A stretch of 64,000 bases of DNA from NCBI GenBank assembly GCA_026214975.1, contig CM047808.1:54462583-54526582 (forward strand), read 5' to 3'. The translations under genes and the position numbers were made by a program. Shown piece after piece: positions 1 through 10,921 of this stretch. Positions within the stretch are counted from its first letter, which is position 1. Each line of letters starts with the position of its first letter. This DNA is from Gentiana macrophylla (lineage: Eukaryota; Streptophyta; Magnoliopsida; Gentianales; Gentianaceae). The notes under the pieces were generated by a model, which was not told where the DNA came from, ran no database searches, and was given only the letters and a program-made list of their open reading frames with translations.

Positions 1-3
1 AAT

Positions 4-882
4 GTCAAAGGGATAAGATCCAATGAATTGCTTGAGCTCATACATACTGATGTGTGCGGCCCAATGTCAATTCAAGCCAAAGGAGAATACTCTTACGTTA
101 TCACCTTCACTGATGACCATTATCATTATGGTTATATATACTTATTGAAGTATAAGTCCGAGGCATTTGAAAAGTTCAAGGAATTCATAAGTGAAGTTGA
201 GAAACAACTAGGTAATGAAATTATAACACTTCGATCCGATCGAGGTGGTGAATGCCTAGATGGAGAGTTTTAAGATTACTTAAACGAGAATGGGATTCTA
301 CCTGAATGGACCCCTCCCGGGACGCCACAGATGAATGACGTATATGAGAGGAGGAACCACAATTTGTTAGACATGGTGTGCTCCATGATGAGCTATGTAG
401 TTCTTACAAAATCTTTTTGGGGGTATGCTCTTGAAACATCATCCTATGTACTTAACCGTGCTCAATCAAAGACGGTTGATTCTACGCCATACGAGGTATG
501 GATCAAGAGGAAACCGAATTTGGCATATCTTAAACCTTGGGACTGTCCAACTTATGTGAAGCTAGATCTGATAAATGTCTATTTGTGGGCTATCCTAGAG
601 AAACGAGAGGATATCAATTTTACCACCCCAGAGAAAAAAAGGTTTTTGTTGCCAGGACTGGCCATTTCCTAGAGAAAGAGTTCATTCTGGAGAGGACCAG
701 CAGGAGTAAAATTGATCTTGAAGAAATTCAAGAACCACTTACGGAAAACAATCAGTTGATGGAGGAAGACCAGGCACCACCTAATGAGGTGGAGCAAGTC
801 CCTGCTCAAAACACAGTACCACCTCAAAGATCCACCAGGGAACGCCATAAACAAGATAGGTACACTTGCGTTTACCTCATGT
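4..882 (+). pseudogene. Copia integrase fragment (broken)
   Basis: Integrase inserts retrotransposon cDNA into the genome. The catalytic core is visible: the first Asp in HTDVCGPM (about 46-69), the second in FTDDHYHYG (about 106-132) and the Glu in SDRGGE (about 235-252). A stop follows at about 271-273. The frame then continues with a TPQMNDVYERRNH block (about 320-360; the usual motif is PQxNGVxERRN) and SFWGYALET (about 411-440). The C-terminal part (540-880) is in another frame and ends in an acidic, Gln/Pro-rich linker. The upstream HHCC zinc finger is outside the window. Stops and frame changes make it non-functional. Confidence 0.85.
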
Positions 883-924
883 AAGATGAGGACCCTGAAA
901 CTTTTGAGGAGTTGCTAATAAGGC

Positions 925-2097
925 CTGACAAAGAGAATGGCTAGAAGCCATGAATTCTGAGATAGAGTCTATGAAAGACAACCAAGTTTGGAACTTAGTT
1001 GATCCACCTGTAGGAATAGTTCCTATAGGATGCAAATGGGTCGTTAAGAGAAAGACCGACATGGACGGTAACGTAGTCACCTACAAGGCTAGGTTAGTGG
1101 CAAAAGGTTATAAGCAAAGAAAAAGTATTGACTCTGACAAAACCTTTTCGCCCGTTGCCATTAGAATTTCGCTTGCTATTGCTGTATACCATGATTACGA
1201 AATCTGGCAGGTGGATGTGAAAACAGCTTTCCTTAACGGGAATCTTTCTGAGGAAGTGTATATGACACAACCTGAGGGTTTCACAACTAATGACACCAGG
1301 ATGGTGTGCAAGTTGCAAAGATCCATTTACGGATTGAAGCAAGCTTCTCAGAGTTGGAATCTTCGCTTTGATGAGACAATCAAACAGTTTTATTTTCAAG
1401 AACGAAGATGATCCCTATGTTTACAAGAAGGTGAGTAGGAGTGCCATCATTTTCCTGGTGCTTTATGTAGATGACATACTGCTAATAGGGAATGATGTAC
1501 CCATGTTACTGTCGGTTAAGGTTTGGTTGTCCAAGAACATATCTATGAAGGACTGGGGAGAAGCAGCTTACATTTTTGGGATTAAGATCTACATAGATAG
1601 ATCTAAGAGGCGGCTTGGTCTGTCACAATCCACCTATATAGACAAGATGTTGAAAAGGTTCAGCATGGAGTAATCCAAGAGAGGGTTGCTGCCCATGTCA
1701 CATAGGGTCTACCTGTCAAAGGAAATGTGTCTTAAGACAGAGGAGGAAAGGGCACGCATGACCAAGGTCCCATATACTTCGGCTCTAGGGTCTATCATGA
1801 ATGCCATGTTGTGCACAAGGCCAGATGTCTTGTACCATCTCAGTATGACTTGTAGGTACCAGGCAAATCCAGGTGAAGTTCATTGGGTTACTGTCAAGAA
1901 TATCCTCAAGTACATGAGACGCACCAGGGATTTGTTCTTAGTGGTATTACGAGGTTACACAGATGCAATTTTTCAAACTGACAAGGATGACTTTAAGTCA
2001 CAATCTAGATTTGTTTTCACGTTTAACGGCGGAGCAGTGAGCTGGAAGAGTTCCAAGCAGGAGACTACTGCAGACTCTACAACGGAAGCCGAGTACA
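925..2097 (+). pseudogene. Copia reverse transcriptase and partial RNase H (broken)
   Basis: This region encoded the polymerase that copies element RNA into cDNA. Landmarks in order: GCKWVVKRKTDMDG (about 1028-1070), ARLVAKGY (about 1089-1112), VDVKTAFLNGNLSEEVYM (about 1211-1264), YGLKQAS (about 1328-1350), the active site YVDDILLIGND (about 1463-1497), then the RT thumb and connection from 1560 on. RNase H begins after about 1900 and breaks off near 2097, before its last catalytic block. Frame changes lie near 1400 and 1675. YVDD itself is intact, so the decay is by indels and truncation. Confidence 0.85.
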
Positions 2098-3535
2098 TGA
2101 TGATGCTTAAAATAGTCTATCCTACGGCATCAACATTCTATCAATTACAAGCTAAAAATAGTTGTTTCGACCTATAAATATGAACCATTTGAGTTGAATA
2201 TCATATGTCGGGTTCGTGAGTCGAGAAATCTACACTTAACTTTTATTTTCCCTATTTTGATATTGTTTCGTGCATTATTTTATTATGTTTAGGATACCGA
2301 ATATTGGGCTGAGCATTGTGGACGAATCTGGAGTGGACTGAATGAAAGGATTGGGCCTAGGGTATTCCAGAACATTCCAAGCTAAGTCGGTAGAAGAAAA
2401 AAAAATGAATGACGTCTGCCGCCAACTTACCGAGGGTCTAGAATCCTCTGAAGCACATTTTCTTGGATGAGGGGTAAATCTAGGTGTTTCTAAGTCGGTT
2501 TATGTAGTTATAAATAAGAGGCCTCGCCTCAGAATTCAATGTACACAAATTTCAAGGCAAAATTCTGCAATAAAAGTTCTTTGTTCTTTATTTTATTATT
2601 TTATGAGTTCTGGTCGGAGAGACGACGGATTCGCCGCCTAGGGAGAGATCCGAGGGAGATCTACGCTCGTCTTCGAGGGTATGATATTCTGTATTTTCCA
2701 AGATGTAGATATGTCGTTGTTCTATTCGACTAGTATGTGCTAATTGTTTATTTAGTTTAATTATGTAGTAGTTAGCTTATTTTACCTCATGCGTTATAGA
2801 TCTAATTCGTTGGTGAAGAAATCATGAAATAGTGGTTGCGTTATTCAGATATGCGATGGTCTATATCGCTAGATCTGAATACCTAGTAAATAACTAATTC
2901 ATGAGAATCGGTGCCAGCTACGTTAATCGATAGATTTAATTTACATGTTAGTAACCTGATCAACTATTTGCATGTCTTCATAAACTAGCATGAAGTACTG
3001 ATAGTGAAGTGCTAGTTTGGACATTATCTTGATGGAACCTAGGAATTTGCTAATTAGTGTCTATAGCTGTCTAGGAGGGATTGCGGTATAAGTTAGCGCT
3101 CAATACCGACAGCTCTAGTTATTTATGCGTATGGGCTATTACGGACAAATTAAGGAAGGTAGCTTGCGTATAGATTGTCTGCTACTATGGTCGGAGTAGA
3201 TAGGGTTAAGAGTTGTACCCATAGCTGAACAATGAATTAAAATTCACCAATGGGGAGGACTATGGCACGTGTGGGGGGAATGACTAATTGCTCATAATTG
3301 AACTAATACATTAGAAACTCTTGTTTTCTTTGTGAGAACTAGTGTAACCTTGATAGTTTGTGGCACCAAATTTACTACTATCTAGATTATAGTTTGCCGT
3401 AGACCGTTAATTGTGACAAACTCAATCTTGATAATTTGAAGTTCTTAAGTGTCTCTGTGGGATCGACCTTGACTCTCCAGTACTCTACTACGATAGACCT
3501 AGTCTTATTGCTAGTATGTGCTTTGCACACGATCA
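2098..3535 (+). repeat. 5' LTR of gypsy element 1 (Tat/Athila-like)
   Basis: The end is well supported: CACACGATCA at 3526-3535 is followed 8 bases later by a tRNA-Asp primer site. The start is set at TGATGATGC, matching the TGAT...ATCA termini of the opposite-strand copy (4344-36579). Shared stretches with that copy include the block around TAAGTCGGTTTAT (2492) and the 3' 700 bases, which match the reverse complement of 4344-5037. A possible TATA box, TTATAAATAAG, lies near 2509. It is shorter than the split copy, with roughly 230 bases missing in its 5' third. Confidence 0.75.
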
Positions 3536-3543
3536 AGATTTTC

Positions 3544-3561
3544 TGGCGCCGTTGCCTGGGA
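3544..3561 (+). promoter_or_regulatory. Primer binding site for tRNA-Asp (gypsy element 1)
   Basis: TGGCGCCGTTGCCTGGGA is complementary to the 3' end of plant tRNA-Asp with one mismatch. This is the standard minus-strand primer site of Tat/Athila-type gypsy elements. It starts 8 bases after the LTR end at 3535 and fixes the orientation of the element. Confidence 0.85.
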
Positions 3562-3699
3562 CTCGTGTCAAGAATACTTTTTATTTCAGATTGAGTGTCT
3601 ATATATATTTGAGTCTGTTTTATTGAGTCTGTTTTACAGTCTGTTTATATTAGAGTCGTATATTGGAAAGGCATTAACCAAACTATTCATGACCACCAT

Positions 3700-4343
3700 A
3701 GTTTTCGACTGAGTGACCCTACTGGGGGTTTTAGACAAAGCTATTCACTTGGTGGAGAGAGACCAAGACAAACCGGTGGATTCGTGCCTCAATTCAACAA
3801 GTCCGGTGGTTGGGAAGCAGCCATGGATAAAATGACCTAAACTGTGACCGACACGGTCAATCAACTTACTCAATCCATGACTGAGCTGAATACAAAATTC
3901 ACCATATATTGTCAGAAGAATGATACAAGACTGACCAATCAGGAAGCCTTAGTGCAGAATCAATCGCACGAAGTGGGGCAGATCACAGAACAAGTGTCAG
4001 CCCGTCCTCCGGAAGGATTGCCAAGTAATACTGAGAAAAACCTGAAGGACGTGAATGCAATCATGCCAAGTATACCAACTGTCCAGACATAATCGAAAGC
4101 GATCGGCGAGCGTAGCGCGTAATCGGAGAAAAGAGGGCGATAAACCGGGAGTCTGAAAATTCAACATACAAGCAGGCAGAGCAGCAGCAGTCAGCAGGTA
4201 AGTCTTCATGAACTGTAACTATTAATCCTGCTACTTTAACCTATCCCCCTAGGAAATATAAACCGAATATTGATGATGCTCATTATAAATGGTTCATAAA
4301 GCTGTTTAAGAAGTTGCAAGTGAATATACCTTTGGTAGAAGCC
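3700..4343 (+). pseudogene. Gypsy gag C-terminus and gag-protease linker remnant
   Basis: Only scraps of the coding region survive. A Gly-rich stretch (3730-3830) ends at a stop near 3838. It is followed by an 82-residue open frame (3844-4092) with the LTNQEALVQNQSHEVGQI and RPPEGLPSNTE motifs typical of the end of Tat/Athila gag. Near 4235-4340 a frame reading PPRKYKPNIDD and KLFKKLQVNIP matches the linker before the protease. The N-terminal half of gag is missing, because only about 140 bases separate it from the PBS. The fragment stops where the opposite-strand gypsy LTR begins at 4344. Confidence 0.75.
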
Positions 4344-5037
4344 TGATCGCGTGTGCAATTCACTAGTACACACGACGTACTAGCAAGAGTACTAGGTCAA
4401 TCGTAGTATAGCAAGGGAGAGTCAAGGTCGATCCCACAGAGACTATTAGTTAATAATGCTAAACACAACCACAATTCATAGGTCAAGCGGATAGGGGTGG
4501 TCATTGACCAACAAAAAGGTACCGTAAATAAAATAGATGCAAATAAACCAATTGTCAATCATATATTGGAAAGGCATTAACCTAAATATTCATAACTAAT
4601 CTCCCCTTAATCCTTATCTGAACCATATTTGTATTTAAGCTACGGGTGCAATTTCTAACCCTATCTACTTCAACCATGGTAGTAGATAATCTATACGCCA
4701 GCTACCCTCCTTAATTGGTCCGTAATAGCCCATACACATAAAGAACTAGAATCGCCAGTATTGAGTGCTAACCCATACCGTTAATCCGCCTAGGCAGCTA
4801 TCGACACTGATTAGCACGTTCCTAGGGTCCATCAAGACAATGTCCTAATTACACACTTCACTATCAGCACTTCATGCTAATTTACGAAGACATGCAAATT
4901 GTTGATCTGGCTACTAACATGTAAATTAAATTTGTCGAACAACATAGCTGACGCCGAACCAAAGAATTAGGATTTACTAGGTATTCAGATCTAGCGATAA
5001 AGGCTGACGCAGATCTGAAGAATGCAACCCATAATTC
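4344..5037 (-). repeat. Gypsy element 2 LTR, piece 1 (3' end of LTR)
   Basis: The reverse complement matches the last 700 bases of the LTR at 2098-3535, including the end CACACG(C)GATCA, seen here as TGATCGCGTGTGC at 4344. It is interrupted at 5037 by element X, which duplicated aattc (5033-5037 and 14012-14016). Together with gypsy LTR 1 it forms an inverted repeat with arms of about 0.7 kb and an 808-base spacer. Confidence 0.8.
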
Positions 5038-6755
5038 TGAAGGATTGCAGGTTCTTAGATCTAAACGAGTTAGATCTACGCGCAGCGGATGGATCACGAT
5101 TTACATATCATAAAACATAATCAAAGGATTTAACAAGTACAAGGGGGTTGAGATCATGTTACCAATATTAGAAGGAGAAGCCAAGATCTTCCGATGTGTT
5201 CTCCAAACGGCGGTTGGTGGACACCCTTCTTGTTACACGAGCCTCCTTGATATGCAACCAGAAAAATCCCGAAGATTTTTCCAACTCAAACCCAAGAATA
5301 GAGGCCAAATTTTTCGCCAATTTCTCTCGGTGAATAGTGACGTGAATAGTACCTTTCATTAGACTTGGGAGAACTCTCTTTATATAGGAGAGTAATCAAT
5401 GTCCTCCAAGGATTAAATAATTAAGTGATAATTATCACATTAATCCTTTTCCAAATAAAAGATAAATAAAATGATTATCCCAAACAAATTAAGATAAATC
5501 ATATTATTATCTATTATTCCATGAATTATCATTTAACAAATAAAAGATAAATCACATGTTAAATAATTATCCAAGAAAACTAATTTCTCTCTAATTATTA
5601 GGACATTAATGGCGCCACATATTGGGTCAAAAAGCCCACATAAAATGTCTTTTATGTGTATTATATTATTTAGCCCAACTAAATAATATCCATGCATATC
5701 AATTAATTAGCCCAGCCAATTAATTATCACTGAGGCCCAAATAACAAGATTATTGTCCGAATTACAGAAGCCACATCGGGGACCATGGACCTATAACCGT
5801 AGCTCCAATAATTAATTATTCATCGAATAGAATAAGTACATTAATTATTAATTCCGGGATTACGCCACCATAAACCCGAAACTTAACTCTACCGATTATA
5901 GATGTATACTTATACTCAACCCATAGAGTGAATAAGCGTCCATTGATATAATCACTACATACTGATTAACCCTCCATAGATCATCCATTCGAGAGGGAAG
6001 TCTCCGTGAACCCGACTCGAATATCTTATCCTTATTTACCATCAACCCCTAATGATCAATTAGTGCACATATCGACTAGTAGCTAATTAGTCAAATGTGA
6101 ACTCGGCCGATCGATCACTTTCTTAAGGCTAACAAATAAGGGATCTGTCTCTACTTCCCGAGGAAGGAATGGATTCCATGTCTGTGAAAATCGAAACTAC
6201 TCACTCATCCGGAGATAGTGCCAATGAGAAGTGGCTTGGAACACATTATTTAAGTGAACCGTAACTAACACATCAAACACTACCCCGGGACAAGCGGCAC
6301 CACAGATCACCTCAGATTAAGGTTGATCCATATATGATCATCTAATGATTTAATAAGATTCCTCGATTACGGAATTATATCGAGAAATTCAGATTAAATC
6401 GGTCGATCCTATATAAATGCCATCATATATAAATGCCCCACGTAGGTACCCTCTACCGAAGCAGTCCGGATAAGACTATCACACCCTAAGGTGTTAGGCG
6501 CATTATTGGTGTTTTAATCAAGAGACCCTAAACTCGATTAAGTTCACCACGGACTAACATTTAAGTATATCACCACTAACTCAATCCTCACGTGCAATCC
6601 ATACACCGAGTTAAGTGGTTACATCTGAGATATACTTAGGGTTTGCAGCGATGTATTACTTTACAAGCACAAAGCAAGTAATAAGGTGAGATAAATTCTG
6701 TCATTTATTATTAAAAACAATTACACAAATTGTCTTTCGGGCACTACACCTAACA
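5038..6755 (-). repeat. Element X 3' LTR
   Basis: 1,718 bp, running in element sense from TGTTAGGTGTAG (at 6755) to AATCCTTCA (at 5038). By eye it matches 12280-14011 closely, with scattered substitutions and short indels. A TATA box (TATATAAAG in element sense) lies near 5381-5390. Short open frames inside the LTR (5156-5362) recur in the other LTR and show no recognisable domain, so I do not call them genes. Confidence 0.9.
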
Positions 6756-6768
6756 ATCTCCCACTTGC
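6756..6768 (-). promoter_or_regulatory. Element X polypurine tract
   Basis: In element sense GCAAGTGGGAGAT lies directly against the 3' LTR. It primes plus-strand DNA synthesis. The same tract adjoins the 3' LTRs of C (21124-21136) and Y (48991-49003). Confidence 0.8.
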
Positions 6769-7280
6769 ACGAAATGACAAGCAACGATTGTTTTTAGAGC
6801 ACACCCTTTCTCATCTTATTCACAACACTCACCCACTTGCTCTAAAAGCAGATGAGACATATCCATTAATGCCGTACCCTCCAAGCACTCGACTTGGTAC
6901 ACTGATTAGTTAGGTTGTCGACTCGAGACGATCTTTAGGATTGAAACGTTGCCGGTCCTTCCAATCAGGCGGTACTCTCTCTCAATATGCTTTTGACTTC
7001 TTGTAACTGAGAAGATCCTTCTAAGCTATCTCTTCACTGTTTTCACAATGAAGTGATATCGGCTTATCAGACCTGGAATTATTCCCAGACCAAAAAGAAA
7101 ATTCTAAGTACTATGAGTAAACACTGAGCCCGAGATCAACTTAATGATCATCCTCAATCTGACTACAAGTCAGAATCAGTGTAGTCAACCATATTCAAGT
7201 TTGCACCTGAATATACAAGCATAGGATTCCTCGTTATCTAAAGATACTTGAGGACGTACTAAAACCGCTATTCAATGCTC
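6769..7280 (-). pseudogene. Decayed copia RNase H-derived 3' region of element X
   Basis: This stretch aligns with the RT/RNase H end of element C (about 21137-21760). Shared blocks in element sense include TATTCAGGTGCAAACTTGAA and CCTAAAGATCGTCTCGAG, so X descends from a pol-bearing copia. Stops in all frames and indels make it non-coding. Y keeps the same block at 48470-49003. It is probably retained because cis signals near the PPT lie here, which is inference. Confidence 0.7.
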
Positions 7281-9001
7281 GAATCCGAGATTCGATTACT
7301 ATTGACTTGTGATAACCTGACTTGCCATTATCCAAGAGAGACTCTATCCCATTTTCTCTTTATCCGAAGATTTAGAGAATCATTCTTGAGAGGTAGGGTA
7401 GGACTACTCTCGATGAATGTTGCATACGTATATGCATAATCATCTTATTCAATAAGATAGGTGGGATAGCCAATGTCTCATTCTCGTGAATCTGACCGAA
7501 TTAGATTCTTAGAATATAGTCCGATTCTCTCATCCAGAGAATCTTGACCTGTCAGTTTCCGACTTCAGATAGCACACACATGTTGTTTCCAACCGTTTTA
7601 GTGTTATCATTTATGAACACTAATACTACTACTACATTACCAATATTGATATCCATCTACGAAAAACTTATCAATATTTTGGTCAAGTCCACATATTTTA
7701 AAACATGTGACTTTTAAATGACCGAGAGGTTCTCTTAAATCCACAAAGGATATAAGCCATGGCAGCCCTCCTACCAAAGGTTCTTTACGAATGAATTAAG
7801 ATATCGTTAGTCTCGCAAAAAGGTCTTGGGAATCACCCCTATCTTACGCTTTGTAACGAATCCGTTATTCATTCTTAGCTAAAACCCTTCATTCAAATGA
7901 ATTCGATTCCGTTGTTCGGCAAGAAAGTCTCGTGGAATCACCCCTATTTTCTTTTTAATGAAATCTAGCAAGATCGAGTGGTGAGAGAGTTCAAGGTCTG
8001 GTTAACTCTCTACTTGTCAGGGAATCACCCCTATACCACTCAGCTTTGCGCTGAAAATTTAAACTTTCCTATTCATTCGACTCTTTTCCGTGTAGATCCA
8101 ATTGCTCCCACTGGGCCTGAGACACTCAGGTGGTTCTACAAGAGGTGAAACAGTAACGAGTACCAAAACTCCATTCACGGGGTTAAGGTTTTCAAACCAA
8201 CCTCTATAATCGAGAATCCTATACACCCCACCAAGAGCCATAGGTTATCAATCACCCCAATTTATAAAGTTCACAAAATCACAATGGGTCAACGGTTAAA
8301 CCATACTCCCACTTGTGTCTTGGGTGGATTGACATTACGATATAGTAGTATTTATCGATGTAATCACCAACAACTAATGTTGGGCGTGGTCCGATTAACT
8401 CGAGATAGTAACTACCTTTGGGTAACCGTACTCTCGAGGTTTAAGGTCGCTTTCTTATAGATTCTATCAGAAGGCTTGTGACAGTTCAACCGTCACTTTC
8501 TGATCTCAAGAATCTTATAATCAACCTTCACTCGTCTCATTAAGATGTTTCACGAACAGTCACAATCTGAACGTATCGCCAAATCCCTAGTCCTACCTTC
8601 AAGCATTAAATGCTAAATGCCTACATTTACGGATGTGGTGTGAACAAATTCATTCCTTATCCATAAACTCACTAGCATCTTCTAGGTAGACTTCTCGGTT
8701 TACATAATAATGTTAACCGTTATTTTGCAACGAATTATCTTAATCGAGTTTAGCGATTGTATTGTAGCATATCAATAACTATATAGGGCAAGTCTATGGT
8801 TTCTTCCTCGGTGAGAAATATTCCACTAGAGGCGGGCCGAGCATCAGTCCCCAAGACTATGCGATAGCCTATTTCGAGCATGGAATACTCTATTCTCTGC
8901 TAAAATAAGAGACACCTCCTCGTATTCTTTCGATAAACCAACCAAAGTTTTGAGTAGTTATCGAGACGTAATGTCACCACTCAAAATCTCCCACTAGCAG
9001 C

Positions 9002-9199
9002 TTGTATCTCTCACTAGACCCCGAAGGTCATGGTGAACAAGCTATGTTACCCCTTCAAATCTATTACCCTTTCCCGATTGAAAGGAAACTTAGTGATTGT
9101 TCCTTTGAGACAGTGTTCCCAGACTGGGAAATAGGAATCACCCTTAGCCAGCCGTTAGGTCTTATCTCTAGGATATATGCACTAATTAATAGATTTTGA
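9002..9199 (+). other. Small antisense ORF kept in elements X and Y
   Basis: A 65-residue open frame starting MYLSLDPEGH, antisense to element X. The same frame is open in Y on its antisense strand (46656-46853), with matching start, length and ending (SRIYALINR). No domain is recognised. With only two copies and high nucleotide identity between them, conservation by descent alone explains it. It is listed as an observation, not as a gene. Confidence 0.25.
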
Positions 9200-10717
9200 A
9201 AGGTTGTTTATCTTAATACGGAAACCTTTTACCTTTAATAGTTTTAGATGTGTTACACATACTTATTCAGCTGTTCTAAGTGGTTCTGACTTTATCAAAC
9301 AAAAGTCCGAGTCTCGGATTCGTACTACAAATGTCATATTCACTTTCTATGAGGCAACAATATATCGAGTTGAAAGTGAATCCATTTGTTTCAACGAATT
9401 TGTAAACAGAAAATAAATTTTTCCGTGATATTCAAGGATAGAATCCGAAATTCATTTCCTTATATCACTCCCACTATTGTAGCTGAAATTACTGCCCGTT
9501 GTTACTCTATTAATCGTTAAAGCACAGCTTCATTGTTCTTCCAAAGAACTAAGCCACTGAGTCAAGTTACTCGGTTAAGAAAGTCGCTAAGGATTCATTG
9601 GTTAGAGATCCGAAATCACTTTCCTTATCCTATACTTTCTTTAATTAATGTTCCGGTTTAGCCTCAAAACTTTAGTTAAGATGATTAACACTTATAGACA
9701 TTCTTTCCCATTCTTAACTTTCCTGAAAAGGAAACAGTCTTGAACTAGCAGTTCTTTAGAGTAGACACTACTCGTGAACTGTGGGATGTCTAATGAAAGC
9801 GTTACCCAGTGGCACTAATTTTCTAATAAATTAGAAAAACATAAGATAAAAGCTCCCACTAGTTTATCGGTTCCAAATACCGTCTAACTAGCGACACTTT
9901 AATTTATGATTCTCCAATTTTTCTATTTGAAAATTTCTCGTGTAGACACTACACAATTAAAATTCACTAGAAGAATTTTATCGTCCCAATCATCTTTCAA
10001 ACTAACTACGGTTGTCTCTCGCTCGCACACAGTGACAAAGCAGTGACATGCCTATTTACGTCACTTAAGTTTTGAAGGCTTCAAGAGAAATATCTCTTCC
10101 GAAAAATTAATCGCATGTGAGATTAATAAATACAACGTTCTAGTTACTTGCCACTTTTTAACGAAGTCGTTACTAGTCAATTTTACATATACTAGCAGTC
10201 TAATACTCTAGAGAGATATATAAAAGCAGTTGTAAATAAAATTGATGAAAATAAATCCAAATCATACACTACTAAAATTTTAGGAACATAAACTAAGTAC
10301 TTATAGTCTATCCTACCATTCCAAGGATTTAATCTAATGCCTCAAAGGCCGCCTTAGGGTAGGTCAAAGAGGTTTCGATTAATATTGAAGATCGATTGAG
10401 AATCGAACATCTCATTTGTGATCGTCAATCACCTTTCCTTTTTCAGCCAAGGTACTACCAAAAATACCCTTTATGAGTGTGACCTACTGTCTCAGATTTT
10501 TAGGTAGACCCCGAGTGTGCCGCCTTAGGGTCGGTCAGTGACCCGACGAGTACCCAAAATCCTATCCTTTCGGAGACCAAGCCTTGAATTTTGATAGCGG
10601 TGAAGGCCTTCCTTAGGGAGGCCGGTCCCAGGCCGGCACGAGGCGTCACCATTCTCTCACGTTGCTTGTGTCAACAGTAGAGGCCGTGGGGTCGGCTGTC
10701 GCCTCTCCCGCTCCCAC

Positions 10718-10921
10718 TCAATATTTTGAAAAAGTGGTTGATGTTACATTAAGGAACAATAAATCATAGGCCCGAATGTTGTCGGTTATGTGGGCTAGCC
10801 CACCCGACCTATTCGTTAGAACATATGTGGCCGTCGGACGGGTCAAGGCTAGGAGAGGTCCGTTGAGCCGTAGTGGCTCTTCGGATGGCTCGGTATTGCC
10901 AGACCCCCGTGCAAACGCCAC
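10718..10921 (-). CDS. Small conserved ORF in element X, unknown product
   Basis: A 67-residue sense-strand frame starting MAFARGSG, in the GC-richer block. Y keeps an equivalent 65-residue frame at 44912-45109 with the same start and the core SGGLAHITDNIRAYDLL. Most differences are single residue changes, with no frameshift before the last few residues, unlike surrounding sequence. There is no signal peptide, membrane segment or known motif. It could be a chance open frame in GC-rich DNA. Confidence 0.25.
   Translation of the reverse strand: MAFARGSGNTEPSEEPLRLNGPLLALTRPTATYVLTNRSGGLAHITDNIRAYDLLFLNVTSTTFSKY

Larger units (their letters stand above)
1..2097 (+). mobile_element. Truncated Ty1/copia element (TAR/Tork-like), pol only
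   Basis: Remnant of a copia retrotransposon whose 5' part lies outside the window. The order integrase, RT, RNase H is the copia order. The reading frame is broken at about 273, 672-900, 1400 and 1673. RNase H stops inside the conserved TTEAEY block, where the gypsy LTR starting TGATGATGC begins, so gypsy element 1 truncates it. The integrase motif HTDVCGPM and the style of the RT match element C (19396-35814), which suggests the same TAR/Tork branch. The lineage name is from general knowledge of copia clades; a tree would be needed to fix it. Confidence 0.85.

Noticed and set aside
5156..5362. Small ORFs inside X and Y LTRs (5156, 12398, 43189, 50327)
   Set aside because: They recur only because LTRs are duplicated; sequences shift frame between copies and show no motif.
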